64,000 bases of DNA from Streptomyces sp. V4I2 (GTDB taxonomy: Bacteria; Actinomycetota; Actinomycetes; Streptomycetales; Streptomycetaceae). Position numbers and translations under genes: made by a program. The stretch covers positions 9,734,001 through 9,798,000 of the forward strand of contig NZ_JAUSZM010000003.1 in assembly GCF_030817655.1 (NCBI RefSeq), written 5' to 3'. Position 1 is the first letter of the stretch. The number at the start of each line of letters is the position of its first letter. The notes under the pieces are model-generated. The model was given only the letters and a program-made list of their open reading frames with translations. It made no database searches and was not told the DNA's origin. Shown piece after piece: positions 8,320 through 16,572 of the stretch.

Positions 8320-8753
8320 TGCCATACCTCCTGGTCCGGGGTGCGCCCCTGGTCAGCTTCGGCGGTGACCGAGGGATCGGCAACCGACGGCGACCTACGG
8401 CGGCGCAGCACAGGGGGAAGGGCGACCCATCCCCCCGGGTCGTGCCGCGAGCCGGTGACCTGGCCCAGGTCGAAAGGCTCGCCGTCGAGTTCGGCGACCA
8501 CTCCGGGCTCGGCGTGATGGTAACCGGCGAGGATCTTGATGAGCGTGGACTTGCCGGAGCCGTTGGGCCCGATCAGCGCGTGGATCTCGCCGTGCGCGAT
8601 GTCGAGGCCGACGTCCTTGAGCGCCTGGGTTCCGCCGAATCGCTTCGACAGCCCGGACACCCGCAGCACGGCCCGGTCGCTCTCATCGGTCCCGGGCGGC
8701 CTTCGTGTTGCCTGCGGTGGCTTCGTGGTCTCCGTTGGCATGTCAGCGTGCAC
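8316..8753 (-). pseudogene. deletion remnant: ABC ATPase N terminus fused in frame to permease C terminus
   Basis: The 145-residue frame from GTG 8753 (GGAGGGAG upstream) has two parts. The first about 97 residues match the ATPase encoded at 11609-13198 almost residue for residue, including RVSGLSKRFGGTQAL, Walker A GPNGSGKST and GEPFDLGQVTGSRHD. The last about 38 residues (LPPVLRRRRSPSVADPSV) match the C-terminal end of the permease at 10471-11607 (LPAVLRRRRSPSVADPSV). About 2.3 kb is therefore missing relative to the intact copy, joining two genes in frame. With no signature motif, Walker B or membrane segments, it cannot be a transporter part. It may persist only because it keeps the frame and coupling into the dehydrogenase. 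Confidence 0.85.
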
Positions 8754-8773
8754 CGCTGCTCCCTCCTTCGAAC

Positions 8774-8808
8774 GGCCCCGCCGCCGGCCCGTTGCCGGCG
8801 GCGGGGCC
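8774..8808 (-). promoter_or_regulatory. intra-operon hairpin between binding-protein and ATPase genes (copy A)
   Basis: A perfect 15-bp stem (GGCCCCGCCGCCGGC and its complement) with a 5-nt loop lies between the SBP stop and the next gene's ribosome site. No T-run follows. A matching hairpin with a different sequence occurs at the same place in the other copy (13226-13254). Such structures commonly stabilise the 5' mRNA segment so that binding protein is made in excess of membrane parts. Confidence 0.75.
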
Positions 8809-8815
8809 GGGTCGG

Positions 8816-9958
8816 TCAGCTCAGGCCCCAGAGCGCCTTGAACTGCGCCTGGTAGTCCTCGACGAGCGGGAACTCCTCAAGAGTGGCGACCAGGTTGTCC
8901 TTGGTGATCAGCATGTTGGGCAGCACCGCCTTCTGGTCCACCTCCATCGACTGGCCGGTGAAGTGGCGGGCCAGCGCGTCGACCTGGAGCCAGGCGGTCT
9001 CGTGCGAGTTCAGTGCCATCGCGCCGTTGCTCAGGCCGCTGTCGATGTACTGGTAGTTCTGCGCGTCGCCGACATTCACGGCGATCTTCTTGTCGGTGAC
9101 GCCGGCGGTCTTCAGCGCGGTCGGGACGCCCACGTTGAGCAGGCCCAGCGAGAAGACGATGTGGGTCACCTTCGGGTGCGAGCGGACGTACGACACCACG
9201 CGGTCGGGCATGTCCTTGCCGATCGAGGTGATCGGCACGTCGACGGTGTCCAGCGCGCAGCCCTCGCACCACTCCTTGTACTTGGCGGCGAAGCTGTCCT
9301 TGACCGGCTTGAGGATGGTGTAGGCGGGCAGGTCGAAGTAGACGGTGTTGGCTTCGGCACCGCTGTCGGACACCACCCACGAGGCGAGCATCTCGCCCTG
9401 GACGGCGACGTCCTTCGGCCCGTTCTTCAGCAGCTCGATGCCGTCGCCCACCACGTCGTCGGCGTTCGACTGGATGACCGGGATACCGGCCTCCTTCAGC
9501 TGCGCGAGCTGCTTGGCGTACACCGCGCGCGGGAATCCGGAGGCGACGACGGCGTCCGGCTTGTTGCGCAGCACCTTCTCGTAGGCGGACTGGACGGACT
9601 CCGGCGTGCCCTGCGTGTGGATCCTCTCGACCTTCCAGCCGAGCTGGTTTGCCCCGGCGGTGAAGAAGTCGGCCAGGTCCTCGCAGGACTGCACGCCGCA
9701 GAGAATGAAGTCGATCTTCTTGCCCGCGGGGATCTTCTTGCCCACCGGTTCGGTGACGGGGATCGTGGTGGGACGCTCCGAGTACTTCGCCAGCGCCTTC
9801 CGGGCCGCGGTGAGGCCGGGGGAGTCCGCAGCCGTCGCCTTGGCGGAATCGGCGGCCGGAGTCGTGTCGGCGCCGCACGCCGCCAGGGCGAGCAGAGCGG
9901 TGACAGGGACGATCGCGGTGAGCGCGCGACGGACCGCGCGTCCGGGTCTGGAACTCAT
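8816..9958 (-). CDS. sugar-type ABC transporter substrate-binding lipoprotein (copy A)
   Basis: 380 residues from the ATG at 9956-9958 with GGGAG upstream. The N terminus RRALTAIVPVTALLALAAC is a lipoprotein signal with a lipobox cysteine, so the protein is anchored outside the membrane. The body is a type-I periplasmic-binding fold of the kind paired with ribose-type ATPases. Four cysteines, in CGVQSC and WCEGC, may form disulfides. Copy B at 13264-14406 has the same length and is highly similar. It sits at the head of a damaged operon (ATPase and permease mostly deleted), so it must either use the other copy's membrane complex or be non-productive. The ligand is unknown; the Rieske neighbours argue against an ordinary sugar. 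Confidence 0.9.
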   Translation of the reverse strand: MSSRPGRAVRRALTAIVPVTALLALAACGADTTPAADSAKATAADSPGLTAARKALAKYSERPTTIPVTEPVGKKIPAGKKIDFILCGVQSCEDLADFFTAGANQLGWKVERIHTQGTPESVQSAYEKVLRNKPDAVVASGFPRAVYAKQLAQLKEAGIPVIQSNADDVVGDGIELLKNGPKDVAVQGEMLASWVVSDSGAEANTVYFDLPAYTILKPVKDSFAAKYKEWCEGCALDTVDVPITSIGKDMPDRVVSYVRSHPKVTHIVFSLGLLNVGVPTALKTAGVTDKKIAVNVGDAQNYQYIDSGLSNGAMALNSHETAWLQVDALARHFTGQSMEVDQKAVLPNMLITKDNLVATLEEFPLVEDYQAQFKALWGLS

Positions 9959-10216
9959 CGTTGAGTACTCCCGTGGTGTGGGCCTGCGCTGCCGTGGCCC
10001 GCGTCGCTCCCGCGTCCGCGGCGGCCGGCTCAGTACAGGCGGATCCTGTGCCGCCCACGCCGGAGCGGCACGCTCAGGTGATCGAGCGGGGTGTGTGGAT
10101 CGCCGTCGTGGGGTACGGCGCGGGCCGCCGAGGAGGCGGGCGGCGCTATGGCCGAGACGGGGCACACGCTGCCCCAGGCCGACAAGAAACCTGTTGTGAG
10201 GCCCTACGGCTGAGAA
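9959..10216 (-). promoter_or_regulatory. duplicated leader/promoter region of copy A
   Basis: This gap is recognisably homologous to 14407-14645 upstream of copy B. It shares GCCTGGGGCA blocks, a GATCGAG/GATCGAGTG block and the segment CACACCACGGGAGTACTC just before the ATG. The duplication therefore included the regulatory region, which suggests separate transcription of copy A. Clear -35/-10 hexamers were not found. Confidence 0.55.
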
Positions 10217-10469
10217 GGTCCCGACGTGGGAGGAGACGAGCCCCTGCCGCGCGAGCTCGACCACATCGAGGAGCTCACCACGGCTGCCCCAGTAGGGCGC
10301 CGAGGCGGACCCTCGAACGGCAGGCCGCCGCCGAAGCCGACCGCGAGGGTGCAGCCAGCCGCCGATGCCGCCGCTGCCGGCGACGCGGCGGCCACCGCCA
10401 GGGTCGCCTCAGCGCCTACGGAGTCCAGCCACACGCGCTTCCCACCGTGCGGTACTGAACCGCCTTCAT
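10217..10469 (-). pseudogene. alcohol dehydrogenase relic (copy B of the duplicated operon)
   Basis: Directly after the permease gene the minus strand reads MKAVQYRTVGSACGWTP then stops, matching the dehydrogenase N terminus (KAIQYRTIGS). The next bases align with the dehydrogenase segment at about 7366-7592, including VGAEATLAVAAAS and LAVGFGGGLPFE, with shifts and small deletions. About 230 internal codons and about 30 C-terminal codons are missing. The gene is dead. It shows that the ancestral operon order was binding protein, ATPase, permease, dehydrogenase. Confidence 0.85.
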
Positions 10470-10470
10470 G

Positions 10471-11607
10471 TCAGACTTCCTTGTCCGAGGTGGGTACTCC
10501 ATCAGCCACGGCGGGGACCGATGGGTCGGCGACCGACGGCGACCTCCGGCGGCGCAGCACAGCCGGCAGCGAGATTCGCCCGCCCGTGAGGACCAGCGCG
10601 ATGATCAGCACCGAGCCGGTGAACAGGCTCGTGGCCCACTGCGCGCTGGTGGCGAGCCCGAGCCCGGTGATGCCCGTGCCGAGCAGCAGGACCGCGATCA
10701 CCGTGCCCCAGGCGTTGAAGCGGCCCGCACGCAGCTGGGTCGCTCCGACGAAGGCCGCCGCGTAGGCCGACAGCAGATACGGCGTACCGGCGGTCGGTGA
10801 CCCGGACCCGACGGAGGACGCGAAGACGACTCCGGCGAAACCGGACAGCAGCGCGGACGTGACCAGGGTCATGAAGCGCAGCCGGTCGGTACGCACACCC
10901 TGCAGACGTGCCGCGTTCTCGTTGAACCCGGTCGCGTACAGACGGCGCCCGGTGGCGGTGTGCTCCAGCAGGAACCAGATGGCCACCGCTGCGAGGAGCA
11001 GATACAGCACCGGCAGCGTGACGCCGCCCATGTCCAGCTGGGCGATGCTCGAAAACGGCTTGGCCAGCAGCTGGACCCCGGTGATGGAGCTGTCGTTGGT
11101 CACCATGGTGATGAGGGACTGGATCAGCGCGCCGGTGGCCAGCGTGGCGATGAACGAGTCGACCCGCAGCATCACCACCACGACCCCGTTGATCACCCCG
11201 ACGAGCAGGGCCGCCGTCATCGCCAACGCGATCGAGGTCGTGGGGCCGAAGCCCGAGGAGACCAGGAAGTGGGCGGTCAGCACGCTGGTGAGCGACATGG
11301 TGAAGGCGACCGACAGGTCGAAGACCCGCGCGGCCAGCGGAGGCACCACGCTGAGCGCCACCAGCCCGGCCACGGAGTTGCCGTTCAGGACCTGCTTGAC
11401 CGTGGTGACGGTCGGGAAGGTGTCCGGCACCCATACGGAGAAGAGCACGACGATCAGCAGCCACACATAGACGGCGCCGACGTTGCGGAACGAGAGGGCG
11501 GCCGTCGCGCGTCGGCCGAGCGTGCCCCCTGCGCTGACGGCGGACACCGCGGGCAGGTCCGGTGAAGTGGTCTGCGGCTCGGCGGCTCGGGTCGGGGTGG
11601 ATGTCAT
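10471..11607 (-). CDS. sugar-type ABC transporter permease
   Basis: 378 residues from the ATG at 11605-11607; the longer frame upstream overlaps the ATPase gene. The protein is strongly hydrophobic with about eight to ten membrane segments, and has the RbsC/XylH-type layout: a long N-terminal cytoplasmic stretch, then segments such as VYVWLLIVVLFSVWV and the conserved TLATGAL and VTSALLSGFAGVV regions. It should form the membrane channel with the ATPase just upstream. The ATPase stop and this start are separated by one base, so they are coupled. It is the only intact permease for the two binding proteins in this locus. Confidence 0.9.
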   Translation of the reverse strand: MTSTPTRAAEPQTTSPDLPAVSAVSAGGTLGRRATAALSFRNVGAVYVWLLIVVLFSVWVPDTFPTVTTVKQVLNGNSVAGLVALSVVPPLAARVFDLSVAFTMSLTSVLTAHFLVSSGFGPTTSIALAMTAALLVGVINGVVVVMLRVDSFIATLATGALIQSLITMVTNDSSITGVQLLAKPFSSIAQLDMGGVTLPVLYLLLAAVAIWFLLEHTATGRRLYATGFNENAARLQGVRTDRLRFMTLVTSALLSGFAGVVFASSVGSGSPTAGTPYLLSAYAAAFVGATQLRAGRFNAWGTVIAVLLLGTGITGLGLATSAQWATSLFTGSVLIIALVLTGGRISLPAVLRRRRSPSVADPSVPAVADGVPTSDKEV

Positions 11608-11608
11608 T

Positions 11609-13198
11609 TCACTCGGTTCCTTCCAGGGACCACTCGGTCCCTTCCATGGCATGCACCAGCGCGGACTCGGTGATGTCCCGGCCACTGATCTCCTTCACGA
11701 TCCGGCCGTCCCGCACCACCAGGACGCGAGTGCACAGCGCGAGCAGGTCCTCCGTGTCGGAGGAGGACACGATCACGCCCATGCCGTCAGCGGCCTGACG
11801 CTCGATCAGGTCATAGAGCTGGAGGCGGGTCGCGATGTCGACGCCCGCCGTGGGCTCGCACAGCACCAGTACCGGCGGCTGCTGGGCCAGGCAGCGGGCC
11901 ATGACGACCTTCTGCTGGTTGCCGCCGCTCAGTGTGGTGATCCGTGCGCCGCGTCCCGCCGTGCGCACGCCCACCCGTTGGATCCATTCCTCGGCGAGCG
12001 AGGATTCGCGGCGCCGGTGCAGCCGTCCGGCCCGGGCGCGGAGCCGGTCCAGCAGGGGCAGGGTGAGGTTCTCCGCGACCGAGAAGTCGCCGATCACTCC
12101 CTCGCCGGCCCGGTCCGCGGGGACCAGCGGGATGGCCAGCGCGGCGGCGTCCTTCACGTCGGTCCAGCGCTCGGAGCGCTCCGGGAGCCGCACCGTTCCG
12201 CGCACCGGGCCCCGATACGCTCCGCACACCGCGTACGGCACGATCTCGTGGCCGGAGCCGACCAGGCCGGTGATGCCCAGCCGCTCGCCCCGCGCCAGGT
12301 CGAAACCGACCCCGCGCAGGGGTCCGGCGCACAGGTCGCGGACCTCCATTACGGCCTCGGCCGGACCGGAGGGTTCCTGCGGCCGGTGCTCGGTCTCCAT
12401 CTCCTCGCCCGCCATCAGCTCCGCCAGCGACCGGGGAGTGAGCTCGGAGACGGCGCGCGTGGCGATCCGGCGTCCGCCGCGGATCACGGTGACCCGGTCG
12501 GCGAGCGCGAAGATCTCGTCCATGCGGTGCGAGACGTACAGGACGCTGGCACCGGCGTCGCGGATCTCGCGCACGATGTCGAAGAGGCGGGCCACCTCCC
12601 CGGGCGGCAGTACGGCCGTCGGCTCGTCGAGCACCAGGACGCCGCGGCGCCCCTCCCAGCCCTGCAGGGCGGCGGCGATGGCCACCACCGCGCGCTGGAC
12701 GGGGGTGGCCATCGCCAGCGGCCGGCGCACGTCGATGCCGAGGCCGAACCGCTCGACGAGTTCGGTGGTCCGGCGCTCCATCTCCGACCAGCGGATGTTG
12801 CCGAACGCCGTACGGGCGAAGCCCCGGCTGAGCGCGAGATTGTCCGTCGCGCTCAGCTCGTTCACGAGCCCCAGCTCCTGGTGGACGAAGCGCAGCCGGT
12901 CGTGCCGTGAGCCGGTGACCTGACCCAGGTCGAAAGGTTCGCCGTCGAGTTCGGCGACCGCTCCCGGCTCGGCGTGGTGGTATCCGGCGAGGATCTTGAT
13001 GAGGGTGGATTTGCCGGAACCGTTGGGCCCGATCAGCGCGTGGATCTCGCCGTGCGCGAGGTCGAGATCCACATCCGTCAGCGCCTGAGTCCCACCGAAT
13101 CGTTTCGACAGCCCGGATACCCGCAGCACCGGCCGGTCCGCCTCGTCCGACGTCCCGTCCGCCCCGTGCCACGTCTCCGTTGACGTATCAGCGTGCAC
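11609..13198 (-). CDS. sugar-type ABC transporter ATP-binding protein (tandem ABC domains)
   Basis: 529 residues from the GTG at 13196-13198, which has GGAG five bases upstream; the same GTG and site are conserved in the truncated copy, so I prefer it to the ATG at 13213. The first ABC domain has Walker A GPNGSGKST, then VLDEPTAVLP as Walker B. The second has a degenerate Walker A (GLVGSGHEIV), signature LSGGNQQKV and VLCEPTAGVD. This asymmetry is normal for RbsA/XylG proteins. It energises import through the neighbouring permease and is the only complete ATPase in the locus. Confidence 0.92.
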   Translation of the reverse strand: MHADTSTETWHGADGTSDEADRPVLRVSGLSKRFGGTQALTDVDLDLAHGEIHALIGPNGSGKSTLIKILAGYHHAEPGAVAELDGEPFDLGQVTGSRHDRLRFVHQELGLVNELSATDNLALSRGFARTAFGNIRWSEMERRTTELVERFGLGIDVRRPLAMATPVQRAVVAIAAALQGWEGRRGVLVLDEPTAVLPPGEVARLFDIVREIRDAGASVLYVSHRMDEIFALADRVTVIRGGRRIATRAVSELTPRSLAELMAGEEMETEHRPQEPSGPAEAVMEVRDLCAGPLRGVGFDLARGERLGITGLVGSGHEIVPYAVCGAYRGPVRGTVRLPERSERWTDVKDAAALAIPLVPADRAGEGVIGDFSVAENLTLPLLDRLRARAGRLHRRRESSLAEEWIQRVGVRTAGRGARITTLSGGNQQKVVMARCLAQQPPVLVLCEPTAGVDIATRLQLYDLIERQAADGMGVIVSSSDTEDLLALCTRVLVVRDGRIVKEISGRDITESALVHAMEGTEWSLEGTE

Positions 13199-13225
13199 CG
13201 CTACTCCATCCATCCATCGAAAGGT

Positions 13226-13254
13226 GCCGCCGCCGGCATGCTGCCGGCGGCGGC
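13226..13254 (-). promoter_or_regulatory. intra-operon hairpin between binding-protein and ATPase genes (copy B)
   Basis: A perfect 12-bp stem (GCCGCCGCCGGC and its complement) with a 5-nt loop lies just after the SBP stop and before the ATPase start. It corresponds in place, but not exactly in sequence, to the hairpin at 8774-8808, so the structure has been kept in both copies. Confidence 0.75.
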
Positions 13255-13263
13255 CCGGTTCGG

Positions 13264-14406
13264 TCAGCTCTTGCCCCAGAGCGCCTTGAACTGCTTCTGG
13301 TAGTCGACGATGAGCGGGAAGTCCTCGTCGGCCGACGGGAGGTTCTCCTTGGTGACCAGCATGTTCGTCACCACCGCCTTCTGGGCGGTGTCCATGGACT
13401 GGCCGGTGAAGTGGTGAGCCAGCGCGTCGACCATGATCCACGCCATTTCGTGGGAGTTCAGGGCCAGCGCTGCGTCGGTGAGGCCGCTGTCGATGTACTG
13501 GTAGTTCTGCGCGTCACCGACGTTGACGATGGTGCGTGTGGTGGTGATTCCGGCGGTTTTCAGCGCGGCGGGGACGCCCACGTTGAGCAGGCCGAGCGAG
13601 TAGACGACGTGGGTCACCTTTGGGTGCGAGCGGAGGTACGAGACCACCCGGTCCGGCATGTCCTTGCCGACCGCGGTGATGGGCACGTCGACGACGTCCA
13701 GCGCGCAGCCGTCACACCATTCCTTGTACTTGCCTTCGAAGCCGTCCTGAACGGGCTTGAGGATGGTGTACGCGGGGAGGTTGAAATAGACGGTGTTCGC
13801 CTTGGCTTTGCTGTCCGACACCACCCACGACGCGAGGATCTCGCCGTTGGTCTTGACCTCCTCGGGGCCGTTCTTCAGCAGGGAGAGGCCGTCGCCCAGC
13901 ACGTCGTCCGCGTTGGACTGGATGACGGGGATGTCGGCCTTCTTCAGCTTCGCGAGCTGCTTGGCGTAGACGGCGCGCGGGAATCCGGAGGAGATGACGG
14001 CGTCCGGCTTGTTGCGCAGGGACTGCTCGTAGGCGGCCTGGACGGACTCCGGGGTGCCCTGGGTGGCGATCTGGTTCACCTTCCAGCCGAGCTCCTCGGC
14101 GCCGGAGGTGAAGAAGTCGGCGAGGTCCTTGCAGGACTGGACGCCGCAGAGGATGTAGTCGATCGTCTTGCCCTTGGGGATCTTCTTGCCCACCGGATCG
14201 GTGAGGGGGATCTGTGTCGGGCGCTGGGAGTATTCCTCCGCCGCCTTGTTGGCCGCAGTCAGGCCGGGGGAGTCGGCACCCGTGGCCTTCGCGGAATCAG
14301 CGGCCGGAGTCGCGTCGGTGCCGCACGCCGCGAGGGTGAGCAGAGTGGTGATGGGGACGATCGCGGTGAGCGCGCGACGGACCGCGCGTCCGGGTGTGGA
14401 ACTCAT
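13264..14406 (-). CDS. sugar-type ABC transporter substrate-binding lipoprotein (copy B)
   Basis: 380 residues from the ATG at 14404-14406, with the same GGGAGTACTCAACG leader as copy A. The lipobox is LLTLAAC. The binding-protein fold and the four cysteines (CGVQSC, WCDGC) are conserved with copy A, while many surface positions differ. It heads the intact ATPase and permease genes, so this copy is the functional operon. It is divergent from the Rieske oxygenase operon, which suggests that the imported ligand is the oxygenase substrate or its precursor; this is inference. Confidence 0.92.
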   Translation of the reverse strand: MSSTPGRAVRRALTAIVPITTLLTLAACGTDATPAADSAKATGADSPGLTAANKAAEEYSQRPTQIPLTDPVGKKIPKGKTIDYILCGVQSCKDLADFFTSGAEELGWKVNQIATQGTPESVQAAYEQSLRNKPDAVISSGFPRAVYAKQLAKLKKADIPVIQSNADDVLGDGLSLLKNGPEEVKTNGEILASWVVSDSKAKANTVYFNLPAYTILKPVQDGFEGKYKEWCDGCALDVVDVPITAVGKDMPDRVVSYLRSHPKVTHVVYSLGLLNVGVPAALKTAGITTTRTIVNVGDAQNYQYIDSGLTDAALALNSHEMAWIMVDALAHHFTGQSMDTAQKAVVTNMLVTKENLPSADEDFPLIVDYQKQFKALWGKS

Positions 14407-14845
14407 CGTTGAGTACTCCCGTGGTGTGGGCCTGACTGCCGTGGTCCGCGTCGCTCGCGCTTCCGCGGCGGTCGGCTCTGTGCAGGCTGATCCTGTGTCG
14501 CCCCAGGGTCGGGACGGCACGTGCAGTGATCGAGTGGGCTGTATGGACCGCCGTCGTGGGGGACGGCGCGGGCTGCCGGGAGAGCCCGGCGACGCTGTGG
14601 CCGACACGGGGCAGACATTGCCCCAGGCCATGGAGAAACTTGTGAGGCTCTACAGCCTCGGGTGCGACGGAGTGTGACACGCTCCGACGGACTTGGGGAG
14701 GGGGCCGTTCGTAACGAATTCAAGGTGGGCAATGCCGACACCCTCGTAACCGGGTTCTCTGATGGCTTGGACGGCGTCGTGAGTGTTGCTCCCGGCCGGG
14801 ACTAATAACTACACTCACTCTAAAGTTTCTGCCGGAGGAGAGAAC
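14407..14845. promoter_or_regulatory. divergent control region of ABC operon and Rieske operon
   Basis: This 439-bp gap must hold promoters for both operons. Its left part (14407-14645) is duplicated upstream of copy A. An odd-length palindrome TTCGTAACGAA lies at 14708-14718. An unusually AT-rich stretch (TAATAACTACACTCACTC, about 14803-14822) lies just before the Rieske ribosome site GGAGGAGAG and is the most likely place for its promoter or operator. No gene was found here. Confidence 0.55.
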
Positions 14846-16252
14846 ATGGACGAAACGTCGGAGTTGGGCACGGCGCGGTGTCCCGGGCCCAGCGTCCAGG
14901 ACTACCTCGACCGGGACAGCCGGCCGGTTCCCCCCGCGTTGAGGTACGTCAACAACGACTACATCGGCAGCGAGGACATCGACACCACCCGCTTCACCTC
15001 CCGCGAATGGGCCGAGCGCGAGATGAGCCAGGTGTGGCGCCGCGTCTGGCAGTTCGCCTGCCTGGAGAGCGAGATCCCCGAGGTCGGCGACCACGAGATC
15101 TACGAGATCGGCGACGACTCACTGATCATCGTGCGCACTGCACCGGACGAGATCCGGGCGTACGTCAACGCGTGCCTGCACCGCGGCCGCAAACTGCGCA
15201 CCTCGAGCGGCAACGTCAGCGAGCTGCGCTGCCCCTTCCACGGCTTCGCCTGGAACCTCGACGGCACCATGCAGACCCCGCCCTGCGTGTGGGACTTCCC
15301 CCATGTCACCCCCGAGAAGTTCGCGCTTCCCGAGGCCAAGGTGGCCACCTGGCGCGGCTTCGTGTTCATCAACATGGACCCGTACGCGGAGTCCTTCGAG
15401 AGCTACCGCGGCACCTTCGACGAGTACTACATCTGGCCGCTGCAGGACCGCTACAAGTCGCTGCACATCGCCAAGGTGCTGCCCTGCAACTGGAAGATCG
15501 CCCAGGACGCGTTCATCGAGTCCTTCCACGTGATCGCCACGCACCCGCAAATGCTGCCCTGGCTCGCCGACGCCAACTCCCAGTACGACGTCATGGCGGA
15601 CCAGCCCAACTGGAACCGCATGATCAACATCCAGGGCGCCCCCAGCCCGCACGTGGCCGACTCGGTCACGGAGGAGGACGTACTGGAGACGTTCTACGAC
15701 TCGCGGGCCTTCTACGCGGCGGCCCAGGGCCGTGACCTGGTGATCGAGGAGGGCGACGAGATGCCGGCGATCCCGCCCGGCGGCAGCGCCCGTCAGGTCC
15801 TCGCCGAACGGATGCGCGCACAGCTGGCGGCCACCTCGCAGCAGGACTTCACCCAGACCGCCGACACCGAGCTGCTGGACGCCATCAACTACCTGCTGTT
15901 CCCCAACTTCAACCCCTGGGGCGGCGCCAAGTCCAACATCATCTACCGGTTCAAGCCGAACGGCCTCGACCCCGACTCCTGTACCGCCGAGATCATCTTT
16001 ATGTCGGCCCCGAAGGAGCCCGGCGAGATGCCGCCCCCGGTCAAGATCCGCTGGGTGCCGGAGGACATGCTCTTCGCCGACATTCCCGAACTCGGTGTGC
16101 TCGGGCCGGTCTTCGACCAGGACTGCGAGAACCTCCCGTACGTCCAGCAGGGCCTGAAGACGATGCGCAAGCCGGGCATCACCCTGGCCAACTACCAGGA
16201 GAGCCGCATCCGCCACTTCAACCAGACGCTCGACCAGTGGATGAACAAGTGA
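14846..16252 (+). CDS. Rieske non-heme iron oxygenase, catalytic (alpha) subunit
   Basis: 468 residues from the ATG at 14846, which has GGAGGAGAG; the upstream in-frame start at 14783 lacks one. The Rieske centre is C110-x-H112 and C129-x2-H132 (CLHRG and CPFHGF). The catalytic domain has the ESFHVIATHP segment, which gives the two iron-binding histidines. It should hydroxylate an organic substrate with O2 and two electrons. Its stop overlaps the ferredoxin start, and no small beta subunit gene is present, so it resembles alpha-only oxygenases. The ferredoxin next door and the PDR-type reductase at 1-400 are likely electron donors. The exact substrate is unknown. Confidence 0.93.
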   Translation: MDETSELGTARCPGPSVQDYLDRDSRPVPPALRYVNNDYIGSEDIDTTRFTSREWAEREMSQVWRRVWQFACLESEIPEVGDHEIYEIGDDSLIIVRTAPDEIRAYVNACLHRGRKLRTSSGNVSELRCPFHGFAWNLDGTMQTPPCVWDFPHVTPEKFALPEAKVATWRGFVFINMDPYAESFESYRGTFDEYYIWPLQDRYKSLHIAKVLPCNWKIAQDAFIESFHVIATHPQMLPWLADANSQYDVMADQPNWNRMINIQGAPSPHVADSVTEEDVLETFYDSRAFYAAAQGRDLVIEEGDEMPAIPPGGSARQVLAERMRAQLAATSQQDFTQTADTELLDAINYLLFPNFNPWGGAKSNIIYRFKPNGLDPDSCTAEIIFMSAPKEPGEMPPPVKIRWVPEDMLFADIPELGVLGPVFDQDCENLPYVQQGLKTMRKPGITLANYQESRIRHFNQTLDQWMNK

Positions 16253-16569
16253 CCGTGACCCACCGGGTGGCGGTCCGGCCCTCAGGCGTCGAGCTGGAGG
16301 TGCGGGACGGCGAGGACCTGTTCAGCGCCGCCCAGCGGCTCGGCTACCGCTGGCCCACCGTCTGTGGCGGCAAGGCCACCTGCCGCACCTGTTTCGTGGC
16401 GGTCGAGGAAGGCGCCGAGAACTGTTCGCCCGTGGGCCCGCTGGAGCGCGAGGGCATCGAGGCCCTGCGCAAGCCGGTGGACGGCCTGACCCGGCTCGCC
16501 TGCCGGCTCCGGGTCGAGGGCCCGGTGACCGTGACCAAACGCGGCGTACGCCGCAGAGCGCAGGAGTGA
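16249..16569 (+). CDS. [2Fe-2S] ferredoxin
   Basis: 106 residues if started at the GTG at 16249, which overlaps the oxygenase stop (GTGA); GTG at 16237 or 16255 is also possible. Cysteines 39, 45, 48 and 85 give CX5CX2C followed by a distant fourth cysteine, the ligand spacing of adrenodoxin/putidaredoxin-type ferredoxins. It is a soluble electron carrier, and its overlap with the Rieske gene makes it the likely direct donor to that oxygenase. No ferredoxin reductase is adjacent, so the reductase may be the protein at 1-400 or a housekeeping enzyme. Confidence 0.9.
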   Translation: MTVTHRVAVRPSGVELEVRDGEDLFSAAQRLGYRWPTVCGGKATCRTCFVAVEEGAENCSPVGPLEREGIEALRKPVDGLTRLACRLRVEGPVTVTKRGVRRRAQE

Positions 16570-16572
16570 GCC

